From NCBI GenBank assembly GCA_018222985.1, contig JAAEZG010000001.1, positions 248,001-312,000 of the forward strand: a stretch of 64,000 bases of DNA, written 5' to 3'. This document shows, in pieces, positions 21,825 through 30,808 of the stretch. This stretch comes from Gammaproteobacteria bacterium. Its GTDB lineage: Bacteria; Pseudomonadota; Gammaproteobacteria; Enterobacterales; Alteromonadaceae. The stretch's first letter is position 1; every line of letters starts with the position of its first letter. Under the pieces are notes generated by a model, which was not told where the DNA came from, made no database searches, and saw nothing but the letters and a program-made list of their open reading frames with translations. The translations under genes were made by a program, and so were the position numbers.

Positions 21825-23441
21825 ATGAATAAACGTAAACAGCGCCGCGACAAAATAGCCCGCCTTATTAGCTGGGGGCACTGGTTTACGTTTTTTAATA
21901 TTTTGCTAGTGTTGGCAATTGGCACACTTTATATCGAAGCCAGCGAAATGCCTGAAACGGCCTTGGGCATATTGTATTTGATCGTCAATTGGCTTGGGCA
22001 TTTTGCCTTTTTGCCGTTTATTACTTTTATTATTTTATTATTTCCGTTTTGCCTACTTATTCCTTACGCGCGCATTTTGCGCGGCATCGCCACGCTAGTC
22101 GCCTCGTTGGGCCTGATTGCGTTGGTAGCAGACGCGCTGTTTTATCGTAATTACGGCTACCATTTAAATACTTACTCTCTGTCGCAGCTTGCCACCGACG
22201 CAGAGTCTATTTTTGCCGGCGCAAGCTTCCTTATTTTGCTAGGCATGCTGCTGACCTTTGTCATTCTCTTAGTGTTTGAACTGGCTTTAGCTAATTTAGC
22301 CTGGAAACGGCTCGATAAATTGCGCGAAAAACACTGGGGCGCATCATTTAGCGCCGTATTTGTGCTGTGCTTTTTAAGTAGCCATAGCATTCATGTTTGG
22401 GCTGACGCGGTGTTTTACACGCCAATCACCAAGCAAGACGATATGTTTCCATTAAGCTACCCGACCACCGCGAAAACCCTGATGAGCAAGCATGGGTTAT
22501 TGGTCGAGCAGCGCAACGAAGCTACCCAGCAACTTATTCGTAGCGGTACTTCCATTCAATTGCATTACCCAACCCGCGAATTGCAATGCGCACGCGTACC
22601 AGAGGCGCCGAATACCCTTGTTGTGGCCATACAAACGCTGAATACTGACGGTTTACAAAGCTTACAAGGTGCAGTACCTGAGCTCGTTCGTTTTAATTCA
22701 AGGGTCATTGGTCATCCAACAACTGACAGCGGCATGTTTGAGCTTATGTATGCTCTGCCTGACCTATATGAAACACCGATCAACCATGCCAATAAGTTGC
22801 CGGTCTATTTATCAACGTTGCTTGATTATCGTGTTGAGTTCACTGTAAACAACTTGTCTGAACAGGTGGCGTTGCCGCGCGCGTTTGACGCTTTTTCGGG
22901 CTTTAACTTAGCCCAGCCAAACGCGATTTTAGGTATTGCAGTAGCCGACCAAGTTACCCCTGAAATCATCGCCACCATTAAAAATCATCTGCAACGTAAC
23001 GCCCGTATCTTTGTCGTTGGGGTCTCACCCACGGCAACACAGGCACAAGAACCCTTTGCTCCACAAGCCATGCAGGTCGCACTATTGCACTCGCCTAACG
23101 TACAGTTAAAAGCACAGCCAATGGTTATGCTGACAGATATTATGCCAACCGTGCTTGGTAGCTATATGAGTTGCGTAGACGACGCCAAAGCTTATGCGAT
23201 TGGTTTAGATTTGCTAAACGATGAGCAACGTTTACCGTTACTCACTAGTTTTGGACAAAAATTGGTGGTTTATGATGAAGAAATGACATCAATCATCAAT
23301 GCCGATGCCAGCATACGTACGTTTAGCAATGACGACTTAAAACTTCTTCCAGGAGTGTCACCGGCGACACCTGTGTTAGTTGACGGCATTCGTAAATTAA
23401 AGCGGTTCAGTGGCGAGCAAACTGGGCAGATGCCTAATTAA
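21825..23441 (+). CDS. yejM: YejM/PbgA/LapC-like inner-membrane protein with a degenerate sulfatase-fold domain
   Basis: In E. coli, PbgA/LapC restrains LapB and so tunes LpxC and lipopolysaccharide synthesis. Five membrane helices fill about residues 15-205, ending with the family segment DDMFPLSYPTTAKTLMSKHGL. The periplasmic domain (about 258-538) should have the alkaline-phosphatase fold. Here its opening strand is TLVVAIQTLNTDGLQ, with Gln where hydrolases keep a metal-binding Asp, and I cannot find the other metal sites. 538 residues against 586 in E. coli. The sensory role would not need catalysis. The lapA-lapB partners lie at 59.9-61.4 kb. Confidence 0.85.
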   Translation: MNKRKQRRDKIARLISWGHWFTFFNILLVLAIGTLYIEASEMPETALGILYLIVNWLGHFAFLPFITFIILLFPFCLLIPYARILRGIATLVASLGLIALVADALFYRNYGYHLNTYSLSQLATDAESIFAGASFLILLGMLLTFVILLVFELALANLAWKRLDKLREKHWGASFSAVFVLCFLSSHSIHVWADAVFYTPITKQDDMFPLSYPTTAKTLMSKHGLLVEQRNEATQQLIRSGTSIQLHYPTRELQCARVPEAPNTLVVAIQTLNTDGLQSLQGAVPELVRFNSRVIGHPTTDSGMFELMYALPDLYETPINHANKLPVYLSTLLDYRVEFTVNNLSEQVALPRAFDAFSGFNLAQPNAILGIAVADQVTPEIIATIKNHLQRNARIFVVGVSPTATQAQEPFAPQAMQVALLHSPNVQLKAQPMVMLTDIMPTVLGSYMSCVDDAKAYAIGLDLLNDEQRLPLLTSFGQKLVVYDEEMTSIINADASIRTFSNDDLKLLPGVSPATPVLVDGIRKLKRFSGEQTGQMPN

Positions 23442-23503
23442 TCAGCAGTTAAACGTCTAGCCCTTGCCTATTTGCGATTATTCAGTAATATAGCGGGCTC
23501 GGT

Positions 23504-23580
23504 CGGCGTGTAGCGCAGCTTGGTAGCGCACTGTCATGGGGTGTCAGGGGTCGCTGGTTCAAATCCAGTCACGCCGACCA
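23504..23580 (+). tRNA. tRNA-Pro (anticodon GGG)
   Basis: 77-base plus-strand cloverleaf starting CGGCGTGTAGCGCAGC and ending with encoded CCA. The anticodon loop reads CATGGGGTG with anticodon GGG, and the sequence is close to E. coli proL. It stands alone between yejM and the convergent diguanylate cyclase. Confidence 0.97.
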
Positions 23581-23594
23581 ACTTCCCCTTTTGT

Positions 23595-25529
23595 TTACTT
23601 CTCTTGTGCAATGTGAAAACGTTGTCTGCCCGCCTGTTTGGCGACATACATAGCATTATCAGCAGCATTTAGCAGTGCTTCGGCTGTGGTTCCATGCGTT
23701 GGATAAAAAGCAATGCCGACGGACGCGCCGACTTGTAAAGACAGCTCCCCAATTCTAAATGGCTTTTGCAGCGCATTTAGCAGCTTCTCAGCAATAAGGC
23801 TTACGTCATCACGTTGCTGTACTTGTTGAATCAATACCACAAATTCGTCGCCACCTAGTCGGCCAATAACGTCGTTTGCGCGCAGTGCCTCTTTCATTCG
23901 TGGCCCAATAGCCTGCAACAATGCATCGCCTATCGCATGCCCATAAGTGTCATTCACGGGTTTAAATTTATCCAGGTCAATAAACAACAAGGCAAAGTCA
24001 TTCATGTGATCAGTGTCTGCTTTCGCAATGGCCTGGTTAATCACGTGTTCAATTGCAAAACGATTTGGCAAATGGGTTAATGCGTCGGTCATCGCCAAGG
24101 TTTCAATACGTTTTTGCGCTGTTTTTTCAGAGGAAATATCGTTAAAAATATGAATTAGCTGCGTTGCTATTCCGCCGCTGTTTTGCACCGGGGAAATTGT
24201 TTGCAATGCAGGAAATTTACTTCCTGCTGGACGTACATACCAAACTTCGCCCTGCCAACTTTCGTGCTGTCGAATATGTTTAGTCACGTCTTCACGCATG
24301 GCTGGGGTTACTTTTTCAAGGTCGGCAAAATCGAGTAAGCTTTTGCCTTTCAAGTTAGCAACATCCGTATCAAAAAGTCGCGAAACAGCACTGTTAGCTC
24401 GAATAATTGTTAATTTAGAATCGGTAATAACAATAGCTTCATGGGTTTTCTCAAATACCGTATTCGCTAATTTTAATTTATTGTTTGAGTCTTTTAATTG
24501 CGCATTTCTGGCAACTTGAGAGCGAATAATCGGCTGTAACCAATGTCGAATTAAATAGGCACCCAGTAAGGTTGTTAACAGTATGCCACCCAAAATCCAA
24601 AGCGCACCAGACTGTACACCGGTCGCTAGGGTTTTATTGGGCGTCGTAGCAATTAAGCCCCAGTTTGAATCTTTAAATGGTACAAAGTAGTGATTTAGAT
24701 TTTGACCGGTTTCAGTGGCCGCGCGAAAGGCAAAAGGCTCATCGCCATAACCAGCTAAATGCATGGTATGTGTTTTGGTTAGTTGATGGTGCTCTAATTG
24801 CTGCGTCGTAGGATTAAACTGCAAATATACGCGGTCACGTGTGTTCACCAACTGGAACTCGGTTTGCGGACCAAACTGGTTTAAATCACGAAGAATTCTC
24901 AACACCGCATGACTATCGAAAAGTAACACATCCATGCCAATGAGTCGCTGGTGCTCAGCATCATATATCGGCGAGCTTGCCGAAATATAGATAGTTGTCG
25001 GCGCCGGGTTAACAGCATCGCGCGTAGATGTTTGCACCACCGTGGATGCTTGTGCCACATAATACAGTGACTTTTCGGCCAATGTGGCTAAGGGTATCGC
25101 ATCAACTATCGCCTGGCTTTGTGCTGGCCCTGAATACTTTGACAGTAGTTGAAAGTTGCTATCAAGCCGGTACCCCATAATAAGCTCGGGAATAAGCTTT
25201 GCAGCATCTTCAAGTCGCAGTTGTGACTGAGCCGTTAATTCAGCTTTAGAAATTTCACCTTGATGGTATTGAAACAACAACTCACGAATATGAGAGCGAC
25301 TGGAGAATTGCCCAGCAATTGCTGAATAATGTTCAAGTTGCTGTTGCACCGCAATTGCTTGGGCATTTGCATAGGCAAGTGATAAGTCATCGGTTGACTT
25401 TTCAATATAAAAATACAGTGGCACCAAGGTGCTTAAACTGGCTATGGCACCGGTCACTAAAATACCCACAACAACTCGGCGCGTGAGCTGTCTAAATGAA
25501 CGAGGTATTTTTACGTGCCCTTCTGCCAT
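23595..25529 (-). CDS. Membrane diguanylate cyclase with periplasmic sensor, PAS and GGDEF domains
   Basis: Makes cyclic di-GMP from two GTP in response to an external signal. A first membrane helix (about 17-38) precedes a periplasmic region of about 265 residues of the dCache type, then a second helix (about 307-328). A PAS domain (about 350-470) has AIVITDSKLTIIRANSAVSRLF. The GGDEF domain (about 480-640) has DALTHLPNRF, FIDLDKFKPVNDTYGH and the active loop GRLGGDEFVVL. The inhibitory I site RAND lies five residues before GGDEF, so product feedback is likely. There is no EAL domain. Single gene, convergent with tRNA-Pro. Confidence 0.92.
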   Translation of the reverse strand: MAEGHVKIPRSFRQLTRRVVVGILVTGAIASLSTLVPLYFYIEKSTDDLSLAYANAQAIAVQQQLEHYSAIAGQFSSRSHIRELLFQYHQGEISKAELTAQSQLRLEDAAKLIPELIMGYRLDSNFQLLSKYSGPAQSQAIVDAIPLATLAEKSLYYVAQASTVVQTSTRDAVNPAPTTIYISASSPIYDAEHQRLIGMDVLLFDSHAVLRILRDLNQFGPQTEFQLVNTRDRVYLQFNPTTQQLEHHQLTKTHTMHLAGYGDEPFAFRAATETGQNLNHYFVPFKDSNWGLIATTPNKTLATGVQSGALWILGGILLTTLLGAYLIRHWLQPIIRSQVARNAQLKDSNNKLKLANTVFEKTHEAIVITDSKLTIIRANSAVSRLFDTDVANLKGKSLLDFADLEKVTPAMREDVTKHIRQHESWQGEVWYVRPAGSKFPALQTISPVQNSGGIATQLIHIFNDISSEKTAQKRIETLAMTDALTHLPNRFAIEHVINQAIAKADTDHMNDFALLFIDLDKFKPVNDTYGHAIGDALLQAIGPRMKEALRANDVIGRLGGDEFVVLIQQVQQRDDVSLIAEKLLNALQKPFRIGELSLQVGASVGIAFYPTHGTTAEALLNAADNAMYVAKQAGRQRFHIAQEK

Positions 25530-25633
25530 AATCTGGCATCCTTGTGGTCATCACCTACTGTGACATATTTATTATAGCGCCAACCGATTAATTAAAAACG
25601 CCTCTTTGTAGGTACAACCAACTTCCCCTACGG

Positions 25634-27031
25634 TCAACTTTGTTGCCAAAAACCGCGACAGAGCTCGGTAATGTCATGAACGCACAATTGACGGTCATTA
25701 TCACGTATAAAGCTGCGCTGGCTTAAACTGGACCATTGTGGGTTACGTCGCGCTACTTTTAACCGTGTTGATAACGCCCGTAAGAACTGATCACGCAATT
25801 TGGTTGACTGCGTTACCAACAGCAACTGCTGTGAGCCGTGCCCACGAGTCGCTAATTGCTGCAGTAAATTCATTTGGCGCAAGGTCAACAACTTGATAAT
25901 TTCGTCATCGACAATAAGTTCGCGTTCGCCGCGCATATGGCTTAGAACCTTTTTACCATAATGGTTCCAGCCTTGCCACAAGCCACCAATCACAGCCCCA
26001 AATGCGGTTCCGGCGCCCAAACTTGCACCGCCAACCATCAAGTCAAGCCCTGCACCAACAGCGGCGCCACTGCCTACGCCAACACCTGTTTTCATACCAA
26101 AATTCTTCAAGGTTTCGGCGTCAAACAAATCGTCTTTGTAATCGCCGTCGCTTAAACGCAATTGCTGCAAGCGCACGTGTTCAATGCGAAACGCATAAAG
26201 CGCGAGCATTTCGGTGACGCAATTACGTTCGCGGCGCTTCACTAGCTGTTGCATGTTATCAATCAGTACACGCAGTGGCTTTTCAGTAATTTGTGCCGGA
26301 ACACTCTCGGAATACGCAGCAACGTCAACCAATAATTCGGCAATTTGCGTTAAGCCGGTATTTAAGCGGTGTTCACGTTGCTGTTGACGATAGTCTGCAA
26401 GTTGCTGTAACTGCTCATGAAAGCCAGGAACAATAGCGCCGAGTCGACTAAATAATATCGACTCACCGCCCTCTGGCGGGCTTACCGCGTCATATTCAAT
26501 GTACGCGTGCAAATTCACTTTGGTGAGCGCCAGTTTCCACTGGTTCATGTTATTTGGCTTTTGCCCGGTAAAATTAAGTACAGGTAAAATTGGCTTGCCG
26601 CAACGTGCTAATACGCTCAGTTCATCTTGATATTTAGGAAGTACCGGATCGCGTACGTCAATAACATACAGGGCAGCATGACACTTCAATAGTTGACGCA
26701 GCACTTTGGATTCTTGCTCAAACTCGCTCGCGGCAATTTTTGTATTCAAAAAGTGGCGTACTTGCGCGGGGCCGTCATGACGAAAGTTTGATTCGCTGTG
26801 TACTAAGTGATCATATAAATCAGAGCCAGCTTCTAAGCCTGGGGTATCGAACAACCGCATTAAAACTTGGCCATTGGCATCCACATCAATGCTTGTTACT
26901 TCGCGCGTTGTGCTTGGACGTGAGTCGACTTCACCAAATTGACTGTCGTGCAACAAGGTACGCATTAACGACGTTTTGCCGGTGTTTGTATGCCCGACAA
27001 CCGCGAGCATTAACGCATTATTTAATTCCAT
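25634..27031 (-). CDS. DUF3482-type GTPase with glycine-rich hydrophobic segment
   Basis: Predicted GTP-binding protein of about 465 residues, counted from the ATG at 27029-27031. G1 is GHTNTGKTS (13-21), G2 lies in STTREVTS (40-47), G3 is DTPG (62-65), and the G4 site is the unusual NFTGQKPN rather than NKxD. A glycine-rich hydrophobic stretch (about 320-365; GVGVGSGAAVGAGLDL, ASLGAGTAFGAVIGGLW) resembles segments that insert into membranes. It overlaps the DUF2868 gene by 10 bases, so the two are translated together. Families DUF3482 and DUF2868 are commonly paired but I know of no described function. A longer start at 27064 would lie further inside the partner. Confidence 0.8.
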   Translation of the reverse strand: MELNNALMLAVVGHTNTGKTSLMRTLLHDSQFGEVDSRPSTTREVTSIDVDANGQVLMRLFDTPGLEAGSDLYDHLVHSESNFRHDGPAQVRHFLNTKIAASEFEQESKVLRQLLKCHAALYVIDVRDPVLPKYQDELSVLARCGKPILPVLNFTGQKPNNMNQWKLALTKVNLHAYIEYDAVSPPEGGESILFSRLGAIVPGFHEQLQQLADYRQQQREHRLNTGLTQIAELLVDVAAYSESVPAQITEKPLRVLIDNMQQLVKRRERNCVTEMLALYAFRIEHVRLQQLRLSDGDYKDDLFDAETLKNFGMKTGVGVGSGAAVGAGLDLMVGGASLGAGTAFGAVIGGLWQGWNHYGKKVLSHMRGERELIVDDEIIKLLTLRQMNLLQQLATRGHGSQQLLLVTQSTKLRDQFLRALSTRLKVARRNPQWSSLSQRSFIRDNDRQLCVHDITELCRGFWQQS

Positions 27032-28332
27032 GCGATGCCCTCCTCGGTTAAGCCTTGCTGCCAATGCCCCACCCGTTCATCATCGGGGTTATCACCAACC
27101 ACTAGCTGCGCTTCAACATGGGTACAATATTGCTGTAATCGCTGTAAAAACCGCAGCGCTGCGCGATCTGGGGTTAATTGGGCATTCACACGTACCACCA
27201 GCTTCGCCACCGGAGCATCGTCAAGCCGCTGCAGTATGCGCTGGCGGTCATCGCTTCGCGCAACAATACCGCCGTACCATGATTCATTTTGATGCTGCTG
27301 CAGCCAGCGTTGATCATGTTCATGGTCTAGGCTAATCACTAATTCACCATGCCCCGGCTTCGGTTCCCGCGTTTGCCAGTCGTCCATTCCTGCCACGTCG
27401 CTGTCGGCGTCAACTAATTCTGTGGCCGCCGACGTGGTTAATTTGCGTATAACCGGTGCATAGCCCGGTAGCGTTAAGTCAATCTTCATTGCCGCCACAC
27501 GGCGCAACACAACAACTAACGAGCCCATCAAGGCCAATGCTCGCCAAACCACACCGTAGACAACAATACAGGCAAGTAACCAACGCCCTGCATTCAATTG
27601 TTCGCCGGCGGCTGGGTTATCCCACATAGCCGCCACAGACGGCGCATCCACGCCGAACAATGACGGTATAAAATTAAGTACACTCACCCACACTTGCAGG
27701 CTATCTGCTGGCCAAATGGTTGTCGCCCAAGTGAAAGTGTATGCGCTGGTACTTAAGTGAAAAAACAGCACAAACCAAACCATCAGCATGAACAGTGTCC
27801 AATAACCGTGGGTTAATACCGCACCGGCAGGCTTGGTTAACCGGTACTGATTAGCAATGGTGAGTAAGGTATTGTTAAATTGCTGATTATATTGGCGCTG
27901 GCCAATGTGTTCTAACAGCCACAAGGAAATGCGTCCAATCCATCCGAAGCTGTCTTTGAGTAGCAAAGACACGCACCAAAGTACAAATAGGATAACGTGC
28001 AGCCCAAGCAGCATCATTAACGCATAACTTAGCGAAATAGGTTGAGTGACCGATAAGGTACCGCGCACCAGCGCAACCGCACCGAGCACAGCGAAAACAG
28101 ACAGTAAAATAGCGATAAGACGACGAAAGTGGTCCCACAGACGAAGCTGATGAACGAGGCCTAACCGTGCCGCAAGCAGCTCTGCACGCTTAAATACGCG
28201 CTGCTCCATAGTTGGCAATTGACGCGCTTGATGGTCAATTGCGTCTGCGCGTTGAAAGCCATTTTGTAGTTCATAACGGCGAACCAGTTCCGCCATCCAA
28301 ATGGAACGAAATCGGGAGAATAATTTGAACAT
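27022..28332 (-). CDS. DUF2868 domain membrane protein, partner of the DUF3482 GTPase
   Basis: 436 residues with four likely membrane helices: about 72-92, 102-124, 165-190 and 255-285 (LACIVVYGVVWRALALMGSL). The N-terminal 65 residues are charged and cytoplasmic (RAELLAARLGLVHQLRLWDHF). The C-terminal 130 residues are soluble and mixed alpha/beta (GELVISLDHEHDQRW, AKLVVRVNAQLTPDRAALRFL), which suggests a small Rossmann-like domain, though I see no nucleotide motif. It is upstream of the GTPase and overlaps it. The pair probably forms a membrane-bound GTPase complex; the role is unknown. Confidence 0.75.
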   Translation of the reverse strand: MFKLFSRFRSIWMAELVRRYELQNGFQRADAIDHQARQLPTMEQRVFKRAELLAARLGLVHQLRLWDHFRRLIAILLSVFAVLGAVALVRGTLSVTQPISLSYALMMLLGLHVILFVLWCVSLLLKDSFGWIGRISLWLLEHIGQRQYNQQFNNTLLTIANQYRLTKPAGAVLTHGYWTLFMLMVWFVLFFHLSTSAYTFTWATTIWPADSLQVWVSVLNFIPSLFGVDAPSVAAMWDNPAAGEQLNAGRWLLACIVVYGVVWRALALMGSLVVVLRRVAAMKIDLTLPGYAPVIRKLTTSAATELVDADSDVAGMDDWQTREPKPGHGELVISLDHEHDQRWLQQHQNESWYGGIVARSDDRQRILQRLDDAPVAKLVVRVNAQLTPDRAALRFLQRLQQYCTHVEAQLVVGDNPDDERVGHWQQGLTEEGIAWN

Positions 28333-28429
28333 AATACCGCTGTCTACTTCGCTAATTGGGGTGCCAACGCGGCACCATTTATTATAATTGTTATTTAACC
28401 CGAGAAGCGACGCTATTACAACGGCGGAA

Positions 28430-28666
28430 TTACAGTTGTGTGCGTTGGCGGCAGCTAGCTTCCGATAAATCGTGATTAACGCTCACATAATGATCGTTCG
28501 GACAAACTAGCTTCACGTTTTTTCGCTTCGAAGACGGTGCAATTTCACTGAGTTTTACCGCCCAGTCAGATAGACTTACCTCTGGCGTAATATCGATATG
28601 CTGGTCTTGGTTGTAATATTTAAACGCCGCGCCAGCAAATATAAGTAGCAATATTAATTTACGCAT
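28430..28666 (-). CDS. Small membrane-anchored protein, unknown function
   Basis: 78 residues from the ATG at 28664-28666 (MRKLILLLIFAGAAFKYYNQ), with AAGTGG-type spacing upstream; a longer frame begins at 28711 but gives a polar N-terminus before the helix. Residues 3-16 form a signal anchor or uncleaved signal peptide. The soluble part has two Cys in CPNDHYVSVNHDLSEASC, spaced so as to form a disulfide or bind a metal in the periplasm. I do not recognise the family. It stands between the DUF2868 gene and the ABC transporter, all minus strand. Confidence 0.55.
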   Translation of the reverse strand: MRKLILLLIFAGAAFKYYNQDQHIDITPEVSLSDWAVKLSEIAPSSKRKNVKLVCPNDHYVSVNHDLSEASCRQRTQL

Positions 28667-28852
28667 AGCCACTTCCACCTTGTCGAAGCAATCGACTGTT
28701 AGACAAAACACTGCTCTAGTCTAAGTAAAACTTAGTATTTGCACCGTAAGTTTCAGGTAAATTCATTGTAAACATTCGTTCTGATTATCGGCAGTATTTG
28801 TTTTCACTTAATAGCCGTCGTACATTTACTTCTATTCACTACAAACTTCACG

Positions 28853-30679
28853 TTATTCGGGTAGAAAGCCGCCCGATTGTCGCGCCCATAATTGCGCGTA
28901 AATACCGCCACTTGCGAGGAGCTCTTCATGACTGCCCTGCTCAACAATTTGGCCTTCGTCCATGACAATAAGGCGGTCCATCGCAGCAATGGTCGATAAC
29001 CTATGAGCAATCGCAATCACGGTTTTGCCTTCCATTAGGCGGTATAAATTCTCCTGAATGGCGGCTTCAACTTCAGAGTCAAGCGCTGAGGTTGCTTCGT
29101 CAAGAATGAGAATAGGTGCATCTTTTAACATCACCCGCGCGATAGCGATGCGCTGGCGTTGGCCACCCGATAATTTAACCCCACGCTCACCCACGTGCGC
29201 ATCATAACCACGGCGCCCTTGCGCATCTTCTAGGTCTGCAATAAATAGATCTGCTTCGGCTTTGTGTGCTGCTTGCTCAATCATGGCTTCGGTGGCATCA
29301 GGGCGGCCGTAAGCAATATTGCCGCGTACCGAACGGTGCAATAGCGACGTATCTTGCGTTACCATGCCAATATGTTGGCGCAGGCTTTCTTGCGTCACGT
29401 TGGAAATATTTTGCCCGTCAATGGTTATCGCGCCTTGGTTGACTTCAAAAAAGCGTAGTAATAAATTGACCAAGGTTGATTTACCTGCACCCGAACGCCC
29501 AACCAAGCCTATTTTCTCGCCCGCTTTAATGGTCAAATTCAAGTGTTTTAATACCGGCTTATCTGCACTGTAGTGAAAATCAACGTGGTCGAATTGAATT
29601 TCGCCACGCTCAACCGCCAAAGGCTTCGCATTGGCGCGGTCTTGAATATCTTGCGGAACAGACACCGTTTTAATACCGTCTTGCACGGTTCCGATATTTT
29701 CAAACAGCGACGAGATTTCCCACATAATCCACTGGCTCATGCCCCATAGGCGCAAAACCAAACTTAGCGCAACGGCAATAGCGCCCACGCTAATTAGCGC
29801 ATCCACCCATAACTGAATGGCTAAGAAGCCGACTGAAAACAACAATAACGAATTTAAAATATACAAGCAGGTATAAAGCTTGGTAACTAGGCGCATTTGC
29901 TTATGCACGGTGCCCAAAAAGTCGCTCATGCCCTCTTTCGCGTACGTCAATTCACGTTGCGCATGGGAAAACAATTTAACGGTTTGAATATTGGTATAGC
30001 TGTCAACAATACGGCCGGTCATAATTGAGCGGGCATCGGCCTGAGCGGCAGCAACCTTACCCAAACGCGGCACAAAATAGCGCAGCAGCACAATATAAAA
30101 CCCTAGCCAAGCAATCAGCGGCAGCGCTAATCGCCAATCGGCACTCGCCACAATGGCCACTGTGCCAATAAAGTACACGGTGACATAGTTCAGCACATCA
30201 AACAGCTTGATCACGCACTCACGCACGGCCAAGGCTGTTTGCATAAGCTTGGTGGCTATACGCCCAGCAAACTCATCCTGGTAGAAAGTAATTGATTGAT
30301 TTAGCAAGTACTTATGCACCAACCAACGAATTCGCATAGGGTAATTACCCAGCAGTGATTGGTAGGTAATTAACGAGTGCAACACAACCAACAAAGGCAA
30401 GCCAATGAGTATCACCGCCGCCATACCGGTTAGGCTCCAAAATTGCTCGCTAACAAAGGTTTCGCGGTTTTGTGCAGCCAGCCAATCAACAATATTGCCA
30501 ATAAAACTAAACAGCCAAACTTCGGTCATGGCAATTAGCATCATCAGCGCGCCAGCCGCAAAAATATAAGGCCAAGCCCCTTTGCTGTAATAAATGCAAA
30601 ACGCCACTAAGCCTTTGGGTGGCTGTTCGGGCTGCCCTTCTGGAAATGGCGGTAAACGTTGTTCAAACCAGCGAAACAT
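28853..30679 (-). CDS. ABC half-transporter, MsbA/ABCB type (permease fused to ATPase)
   Basis: 608-residue exporter subunit that should work as a homodimer. The permease half (about 35-330) has six membrane helices, with an N-terminal proline-rich tail PPFPEGQPEQPPKG. The ATPase has Walker A GRSGAGKST, the Q loop at MVTQDTSLLHRSV, the signature LSGGQRQRIAIARVML, Walker B PILILDEATSALD, and the switch His in AIAHRLST. It differs from MsbA in the permease region, and no kdsD/lpxK neighbours support lipid A flipping. The substrate is unknown. Single gene, divergent from the CstA cassette with 129 bases between. Confidence 0.88.
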   Translation of the reverse strand: MFRWFEQRLPPFPEGQPEQPPKGLVAFCIYYSKGAWPYIFAAGALMMLIAMTEVWLFSFIGNIVDWLAAQNRETFVSEQFWSLTGMAAVILIGLPLLVVLHSLITYQSLLGNYPMRIRWLVHKYLLNQSITFYQDEFAGRIATKLMQTALAVRECVIKLFDVLNYVTVYFIGTVAIVASADWRLALPLIAWLGFYIVLLRYFVPRLGKVAAAQADARSIMTGRIVDSYTNIQTVKLFSHAQRELTYAKEGMSDFLGTVHKQMRLVTKLYTCLYILNSLLLFSVGFLAIQLWVDALISVGAIAVALSLVLRLWGMSQWIMWEISSLFENIGTVQDGIKTVSVPQDIQDRANAKPLAVERGEIQFDHVDFHYSADKPVLKHLNLTIKAGEKIGLVGRSGAGKSTLVNLLLRFFEVNQGAITIDGQNISNVTQESLRQHIGMVTQDTSLLHRSVRGNIAYGRPDATEAMIEQAAHKAEADLFIADLEDAQGRRGYDAHVGERGVKLSGGQRQRIAIARVMLKDAPILILDEATSALDSEVEAAIQENLYRLMEGKTVIAIAHRLSTIAAMDRLIVMDEGQIVEQGSHEELLASGGIYAQLWARQSGGFLPE

Positions 30680-30808
30680 TGCGGATCCTTCAGCAGGTGA
30701 ATTGCGTAGAAATAAGCTAGACTTTGGTCGAATGTCCGTCTTAACTAGGTATGAAGTACCATAACGCAGTTATTGTCGTCCTAATAATAAACCAAAAAAG
30801 GTAATACC

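Noticed and set aside
28360-28376. GGTGCC/GGCACC hairpin upstream of the DUF2868 gene
   Set aside because: Six base pairs only and no T run following on either strand, so no support as a terminator.
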